NCBI RefSeq assembly: GCF_000384295.1
Contig: NZ_KB913037.1
Coordinates: 8,371,533 to 8,435,532, forward strand
DNA: 64,000 bases
Direction: 5' to 3'
Source of the DNA: Amycolatopsis balhimycina FH 1894
GTDB taxonomy: Bacteria; Actinomycetota; Actinomycetes; Mycobacteriales; Pseudonocardiaceae
In this document: positions 59,535-64,000 of the stretch, piece by piece
Numbering within the stretch: position 1 is the first letter of the stretch
How the letters are laid out: each line of letters opens with the position of its first letter
Position numbers and translations under genes: made by a program
The notes under the pieces: generated by a model
Told to the model about the DNA's origin: nothing
The model's database searches: none
Seen by the model: the letters and a program-made list of their open reading frames with translations, nothing else

Positions 59535-60224
59535 TCAGTGCAGGGTGAGGCCGTCGAAGAGCTCCGGCTTCGGCGGGATCCGGAACAGCTTGGTGAACAG
59601 CTCCAGGTGCGCGAACGCGCCTTCGATCCGCACCCGGCCCGACGCCATCGCCTCGGCCGCGGTCAGGTTGCCGTTGACCAGGTCGATCAGCTCCGGCCCC
59701 TGCGGCTCGATGACGATGTCGGCGGCCGGGTGGTCCCCGCTGCTCACCTTCAGCGTCCCGTCGTCGATCATGGCGTGGATGATCAGCGAGTCGCTGTGGC
59801 GCAGCACGTACGTCACGTGCACGCCGCGCGCCGCCTCCTCCTGGAACGTCGTGTAGAGCGAGAGGATGGCGGCGTCGGTGGTGAAGACGTCGTCGTCCTT
59901 CGGGTAGCCGAGCGAACGCGCGCCCCACAGCCCGAGGTCCAGCATGATGTGGTCGAGCTCGCTGCCGTACTCGGTGAGCTCGTAGACCAGGCCGGCGTCG
60001 AGCTGCGGCAGCACGCGGCGGCGGATGACGCCGGTCTGCTCCAGCTCGTTGAGCCGGGAGGACAGGATGCTCGCCGGGATGCGGGGCAAGCCGCGCTGGA
60101 GGTCCGTGAACCGCTTCGGGCCGAGCATCAGGTCCCGGATGACGAGCATGGACCAGCGCTCGCCGATGATCTCGAGAGCACGCGCCAGGCCGCAGAACTG
60201 TCCGTAGGTGCGTGTGGTCGTCAT
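59535..60224 (-). CDS. HxlR-family regulator with C-terminal SCP2-like domain
   Basis: 229-residue two-domain regulator. Residues about 10-100 are a HxlR winged helix (E-I-I-G-E-R-W-S-M-L-V-I-R-D-L, F-T-D-L-Q-R-G-L-P-R-I-P-A-S-I-L-S-S-R-L-N-E-L-E). Residues 120-229 match an SCP2 (sterol-carrier-like) ligand domain (V-L-R-H-S-D-S-L-I-I-H, V-N-G-N-L-T-A-A-E-A-M-A-S-G-R-V-R-I-E-G), which may bind a lipid or hydrophobic metabolite. It is divergent from the cyclodehydratase operon and is the obvious candidate to control it. Confidence 0.83.
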   Translation of the reverse strand: MTTTRTYGQFCGLARALEIIGERWSMLVIRDLMLGPKRFTDLQRGLPRIPASILSSRLNELEQTGVIRRRVLPQLDAGLVYELTEYGSELDHIMLDLGLWGARSLGYPKDDDVFTTDAAILSLYTTFQEEAARGVHVTYVLRHSDSLIIHAMIDDGTLKVSSGDHPAADIVIEPQGPELIDLVNGNLTAAEAMASGRVRIEGAFAHLELFTKLFRIPPKPELFDGLTLH

Positions 60225-60471
60225 ACTCGGTCCTCACTGTGGGTCGCCATCGGACGGGCGCGCACGCCCGTGGGGTGCCGCGCTCGGGTTCCAGGTTGAC
60301 GACCCGCTCGGCCACCGGGCCAGTGCGGTGTGCATGCCTTCGCTGTGGATTTCACCGGAAATTCCGTGTGTTTCGCATACCCGGGCAGGTGTGCCGCGCA
60401 CTGGCCGCAGGTCCCGCCGCCGGAGAAGAATCCGATTTCTCGGATCGCGCGCACCGACGGCAGGAGTTGAC
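60225..60471. promoter_or_regulatory. Divergent control region before the TOMM genes
   Basis: The 247-bp gap between the regulator and the cyclodehydratase gene holds no convincing gene. Short open frames occur on both strands but lack ribosome sites and precursor-peptide character. Promoter elements were not identified with confidence. Confidence 0.4.
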
Positions 60472-62775
60472 ATGAGCGGATCGGCCGTGCAGCCCGCCTT
60501 CCACCCGCCGGCCTCGACGTCGGCCACGCGGGGCCGGGTGCTCGCCTTCAAGCGGCACCTGCGCGCCGAAGTCAGTCACGGGAACGGTGCCTACCTGTTC
60601 TCCGAACGCGGGGTCATCGCCATGCGGGGCGCCCGCATCGAATCGCTCGCGCCGCTGCTGGACGGGACGTGGGAACTGGCCGACGTGCTCGGCGCGCGGC
60701 CGGACGGGATGGCGCCCGAGGAGGTCGCGGCGCTGGTGGCCCAGCTCGTCGAGGCGGGCTTGGTGGCCGTGCGGGACGCGGCCGGGCCCGAGGCCGACGA
60801 GCGGGAGCTCGCCTACTGGGACGCGTGCGGCATCGACGCCGGCGGGGTCGCGACCGGCGACACCCGCGGCACCGTCCGGCTGGTCGCGGTCGGCGAGGAC
60901 GTCGACACCCGGCCGGTCGAGCAGGCGCTCACGGGCGCGGCACTCGACGTCGTCGGTGGGACCGGCGGGTCCGACCTGAGCGTGGTGCTGTGCACCGACT
61001 ACCTCGACCCGCGGCTGGGCGAAGTCGACGCCGAGCACCGCCGCACCGGACGGCCGTGGCTGCTGGCGCGCCCGTTCGGTGCCCAGGTCTGGATCGGGCC
61101 GGTGCTGCGGCCGGCCGAGTCGGCGTGCTGGCAGTGCCTGACCAACCGGCTGTGGGCCCACCGGCACGCCGAGGCGTGCGCCCAGGAGGTCCTCGGCCAC
61201 GCCGGCCCCGCGCGTCACCCCGCCGCCGCGCTGCCGCCGCTCACCGCGGCGGCGGCCCACCTGGTGGCGCTGGAGGCCAGCAAGTGGCTGGCCGGCTACC
61301 GGCATCGCGGCCAGGACAGCGTCTGGGTGCTCGACACCCTGAACCTGCAGGGCGAGCTGCACGAGCTGCGCCGCCGCCCGCAGTGCCCCGGCTGCGGGGA
61401 CGCCACGCTCGTGACCACGCGGTCCGCCCGGCCGATCGAGCTGCGGGAGGCCCGCAAGGCCACCTCGGCCGGCGGGGGACACCGCACCGCGACGCCGGCG
61501 CAGATGCTCGAGCGGTACCGGCACCTCGTCAGCCCGGTCACCGGGATCGTGAAGGCGGTCCGGCCCGACCCGGCGGCGCCGCCGTTCGTCAACGCCTACC
61601 GGTCGGGGACGAACATCGCCCGTGCCGTCACCGGGGTCCTCGGGCTGCAGGCCGGGCTGCGCGGCGAGAACGGCGGCAAGGGCGTCAGCCCCCTCGACGC
61701 CGAGGTCGGTGCGCTCTGCGAGGCGGCGGAGCGCTTCTCCGGCAACTTCCAGGGTGACGAACTGCGGATCCGGGCGTCGTTCGACGAGCTCGGCGCGGAG
61801 GCGGTCCACCCCAACGACTGCATGCTGTTCGCCGGGCGGCAGTACCGGGAGCGCGCGGCCTGGAACTCGGCACACGGACTGTTCCAGCACGTCGGGGAGC
61901 CCTTCGACACCTCGGCCGTGATCGACTGGACCCCGGTGTGGACGCTGGCGGGCCGTCGACGGCTCCTGCCGACCGGGTTCCTGTACTACGGCGCGCCCAC
62001 CGGCTGCGGGATCCGGGGCCTGCGCCCGGACTCCAACGGCGCGGCGGCCGGCAGCAGCCTCGAGGACGCGATCCTGCAAGGCGCTCTCGAGCTCGTCGAA
62101 CGGGACGCCGTCGCGTTGTGGTGGTACAACCGGACGCCCGTGCCGGGGATGGACCTCGCCTCCTTCGGCGACCCGTGGCTGGAGGAGATGATCGGCGGCT
62201 ACGCGGGAATCGGCCGCGAGCTGTGGGCCCTCGACGTGACGTCGGACCTCGGCGTCCCGGTGGTCGTGGCGCTCTCGCGGCGCACCGACGGGCCGTACGA
62301 GCACATCATCTTCGGCTTCGGGGCCCACCTCGACCCGCGGATCGCGCTCCGCCGCGCGGTCACCGAGCTGAACCAGATGATCCCGGACGTGCTCCACTTC
62401 GGACACGAGCTCGACGACCCGGACGGGGCCCGCTGGCTCGAGTACGCGACGGTGGCCGGCCAGCCCTACCTCCGGCCCGCCGCGGGCGTGCGGATGCGCG
62501 TCCCGGCGGACTTCCGGTTCGTCCACCGCCCGGACGTGCGCGACGACGTGCTGGCGCTGGGCCGCACGCTGGCGGCAGCGGGCACGGAGCTGCTCGTGCT
62601 CGACCAGACCCGGCCCGACGTGGGGATCCCGGTGGTCAAGGTGCTCGCGCCGGGCCTGCGGCCGTTCTGGGCCCGCTACGCGCCCGGGCGCCTGTTCGAC
62701 GTCCCGGTGCGGCTCGGCAGGCTCGCCGAGCCGACGCGCTACGAGCGCCTCAACCCGTTCCCCATCTTCCTCTAG
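60472..62775 (+). CDS. Fused azoline-forming cyclodehydratase (E1-like + YcaO), TOMM biosynthesis
   Basis: 767-residue fusion of the two cyclodehydratase parts of thiazole/oxazole-modified peptide pathways. Residues about 25-330 are the E1-like/Ocin-ThiF-like part that binds the precursor's leader; two zinc pairs are visible, C219-W-Q-C222 and C305-P-G-C308. From about 370 the YcaO ATPase domain uses ATP to activate Cys/Ser/Thr amides; the motif E-D-A-I-L-Q-G-A-L-E-L-V-E-R-D-A carries ATP/Mg ligands. The end, L-N-P-F-P-I-F-L, is a variant of the PxPxP tail important for catalysis. GGAG lies six bases before the ATG. Next gene is a SagB-type dehydrogenase. Confidence 0.9.
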   Translation: MSGSAVQPAFHPPASTSATRGRVLAFKRHLRAEVSHGNGAYLFSERGVIAMRGARIESLAPLLDGTWELADVLGARPDGMAPEEVAALVAQLVEAGLVAVRDAAGPEADERELAYWDACGIDAGGVATGDTRGTVRLVAVGEDVDTRPVEQALTGAALDVVGGTGGSDLSVVLCTDYLDPRLGEVDAEHRRTGRPWLLARPFGAQVWIGPVLRPAESACWQCLTNRLWAHRHAEACAQEVLGHAGPARHPAAALPPLTAAAAHLVALEASKWLAGYRHRGQDSVWVLDTLNLQGELHELRRRPQCPGCGDATLVTTRSARPIELREARKATSAGGGHRTATPAQMLERYRHLVSPVTGIVKAVRPDPAAPPFVNAYRSGTNIARAVTGVLGLQAGLRGENGGKGVSPLDAEVGALCEAAERFSGNFQGDELRIRASFDELGAEAVHPNDCMLFAGRQYRERAAWNSAHGLFQHVGEPFDTSAVIDWTPVWTLAGRRRLLPTGFLYYGAPTGCGIRGLRPDSNGAAAGSSLEDAILQGALELVERDAVALWWYNRTPVPGMDLASFGDPWLEEMIGGYAGIGRELWALDVTSDLGVPVVVALSRRTDGPYEHIIFGFGAHLDPRIALRRAVTELNQMIPDVLHFGHELDDPDGARWLEYATVAGQPYLRPAAGVRMRVPADFRFVHRPDVRDDVLALGRTLAAAGTELLVLDQTRPDVGIPVVKVLAPGLRPFWARYAPGRLFDVPVRLGRLAEPTRYERLNPFPIFL

Positions 62776-62822
62776 CACCCTGGAGTGACCGGAAGAGCAC
62801 TTCACCCCCTGTGTAGGAGCCC

Positions 62823-64000
62823 GTGTTGACCGCCGACAGCCCGGACGGACGCGCCGAAACGATCCGGTTGCTGTCCCTGACCGAGGACACCCTGCTCGAA
62901 GCCGGGGACGACGGGTCGCTCGTCGCCATCACGTGGTGGGGGGAGTACGAGTTCCCCGGCACGCCCGAGGACGTCCGCGCGTCCCTCGACCGGATGGCGC
63001 TCGGCCCGGTGACCATGGCCAACCTGGCCGTGACGGGCCGGGACGAGTCGCGGGTGTCGCTGCGGAAGGTGCTCAACCGGCTCTCCGGCTCGGTGGTGCA
63101 CTCCCTCGCGCTCAACGACGGCCAGGGGCCGCTGCTCTCGGCGATCCCGGTGACGCAGAACCCCGCGTTCCCGGTCGGCCCGCTGCCGGCGGCGCGGCGC
63201 GTCCGGCTCTCGCGGTTCACGTCGCTGCGCGCCGACGGTGGCACGCTGCTGGCCGAGTCGCCGGGAGCGCGGTACAAGGTCGCCTTGACCAGCTCGCCGG
63301 CCGTGGTGATCGCGTCGTCGCTGGCCGCGCCGAAAACCGTCGACGAGCTGGCCACGACGGCCGGCGTGCCGCAGGCCGTCGTGGCCGACGTCGTGTCCTT
63401 CCTGGTTGCCGCGGGGGTGGTGCTGCTCGCGCGGCCGGACGGCGGGTTCGCCGAGTCCGGCGGTTCCCAGGTCACCGTCTGGTCGCCGGACGACCTGCTG
63501 TTCCACACCCGCAGCCGGACCTGGCAGAAGGGGGCGGCGCCGGATCCGGAGGCGGCCCCCGGGGTGCGCAAGCCGCCCGTGGTCAAGCAGGTCACCGCCG
63601 GGCCGACGTTCCCGTTGTACCGGCCGGATCCGGCCGTGCTGGCGGCGCGGGACCCGTCGCTGACCAGCCTGCTCGAGCGCGACCACACCTGCCCGGAGTT
63701 CAGCGAGCGCGTCCTGCCGGCGCGGCAGCTCGGCGAGTTCCTGTTCCGGGCGGCCCGCGTCCGCTCGGTGGGGCCGGCGCACCTGCCCGGCGCCCCGGCG
63801 CACGAAGCGTCGCAGCGGCCGTACTTCAGCGTCGCCTGCCTGTACGAACTCGAGATCTACGTCGGCATCAACCGCTGCGACGACCTGACCCGCGGGATCT
63901 ACCACTACGATCCGATGTGGCACACGCTCACCCTGATCAGCGACGACCTCCCGGTCCTCGACAGCCTGCTGGACATGGCGATGGTCGCCGCGGGCGGGCA
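62823..64000 (+). CDS. SagB/ThcOx-family FMN dehydrogenase, 5' part
   Basis: Open to the right edge (about 392 codons visible). The first 280 residues form the N-terminal extension seen in SagB-type oxidases (E-Y-E-F-P-G-T-P, L-D-R-M-A-L-G-P-V-T). From about 63660 the nitroreductase-like FMN fold begins (F-S-E-R-V-L-P-A-R-Q-L-G-E-F-L-F-R-A-A-R-V-R and G-I-Y-H-Y-D). These enzymes oxidise azolines to aromatic azoles. Start GTG 62823 follows AGGAG by three bases; TTG 62826 is better spaced. It lies 47 bases after the cyclodehydratase in one operon. The C-terminal half is cut off by the window. Confidence 0.85.
   Translation, partial: MLTADSPDGRAETIRLLSLTEDTLLEAGDDGSLVAITWWGEYEFPGTPEDVRASLDRMALGPVTMANLAVTGRDESRVSLRKVLNRLSGSVVHSLALNDGQGPLLSAIPVTQNPAFPVGPLPAARRVRLSRFTSLRADGGTLLAESPGARYKVALTSSPAVVIASSLAAPKTVDELATTAGVPQAVVADVVSFLVAAGVVLLARPDGGFAESGGSQVTVWSPDDLLFHTRSRTWQKGAAPDPEAAPGVRKPPVVKQVTAGPTFPLYRPDPAVLAARDPSLTSLLERDHTCPEFSERVLPARQLGEFLFRAARVRSVGPAHLPGAPAHEASQRPYFSVACLYELEIYVGINRCDDLTRGIYHYDPMWHTLTLISDDLPVLDSLLDMAMVAAGG

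Noticed and set aside
60221..60454. Minus-strand 77-codon frame with FFSGGGTCGQC as a possible TOMM precursor
   Set aside because: No ribosome site before its GTG, Arg/Pro-rich tail, few Ser/Thr/Cys for azole formation, and it is antisense to the cyclodehydratase leader.

Overview
The window is a high-GC actinobacterial chromosome segment. It looks like Amycolatopsis or a close member of the Pseudonocardiaceae, judged by the character of the 16S/23S genes, the extreme GC bias, many GTG starts, 1-4 nt stop/start overlaps, and families typical of these bacteria (RskA, DUF1844, mycothiol-type DinB/MDMPI proteins). No database search was possible, so genus and family names are recognition calls.

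Layout. 1-7.1 kb: an anti-sigma factor (RskA type) and an SRPBCC protein, an MFS drug exporter divergent from an HxlR regulator, and a DctA C4-dicarboxylate carrier divergent from a CitA/CitB-type two-component system. 7.2-14.5 kb: a secreted M64 metallopeptidase, then a minus-strand operon (lactonase, sugar-binding lipoprotein, two permeases, GH20 hexosaminidase). The operon resembles dasABCD for chitobiose/GlcNAc and has a near-consensus DasR (dre) site at its promoter. 14.5-21.1 kb: an apparent D-amino-acid or acylated-D-amino-acid utilisation locus (GntP permease, D-aminoacylase, D-serine-dehydratase-like PLP enzyme), divergent from a PfkB sugar kinase, an IclR regulator and RidA. 21.1-22.7 kb: ACC deaminase with its GntR regulator.

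22.9-29.5 kb is a translation block: DUF1844 protein, infC (AUC start likely), rpmI, rplT, a TrmH-type rRNA methyltransferase (no canonical start; CTG proposed), pheS and pheT (with an unusual acidic insertion). 29.6-34.1 kb: AlkD-like DNA glycosylase, secreted TAP-type alpha/beta hydrolase, a small DNA-binding-like protein, a frameshifted remnant and a WYL regulator. 34.2-41.4 kb: arginine biosynthesis argCJBDFR-argH (no argG), with an apparently leaderless argC promoter overlapped by an ARG box. 41.4-45.4 kb: a TetR-controlled SRPBCC/DUF4166 operon with twin operators, 3-methyladenine glycosylase and tyrS.

45.7-50.9 kb is a complete 16S-23S-5S operon without spacer tRNAs, closed by a strong terminator. 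50.9-55.1 kb: cobF, the copper module copZ-copA-csoR with CsoR-like operators, and a CPBP protease. 55.2-59.4 kb: a DivIVA-like coiled-coil protein, a decayed mgtC, an MDMPI-family protein, a CopC-CopD fusion and a His-rich membrane protein. From 59.5 kb to the right edge a HxlR-SCP2 regulator faces a fused azoline-forming cyclodehydratase (E1-like plus YcaO) and a SagB-type dehydrogenase that runs off the window. This is the start of a thiazole/oxazole-modified peptide (TOMM/LAP) pathway whose precursor is not visible here.

Non-coding structure is rich: many perfect hairpins between genes, a family of 'tailed' intergenic inverted repeats, and a dispersed palindrome GTCCANNNTGGAC that occurs far more often than base composition predicts.
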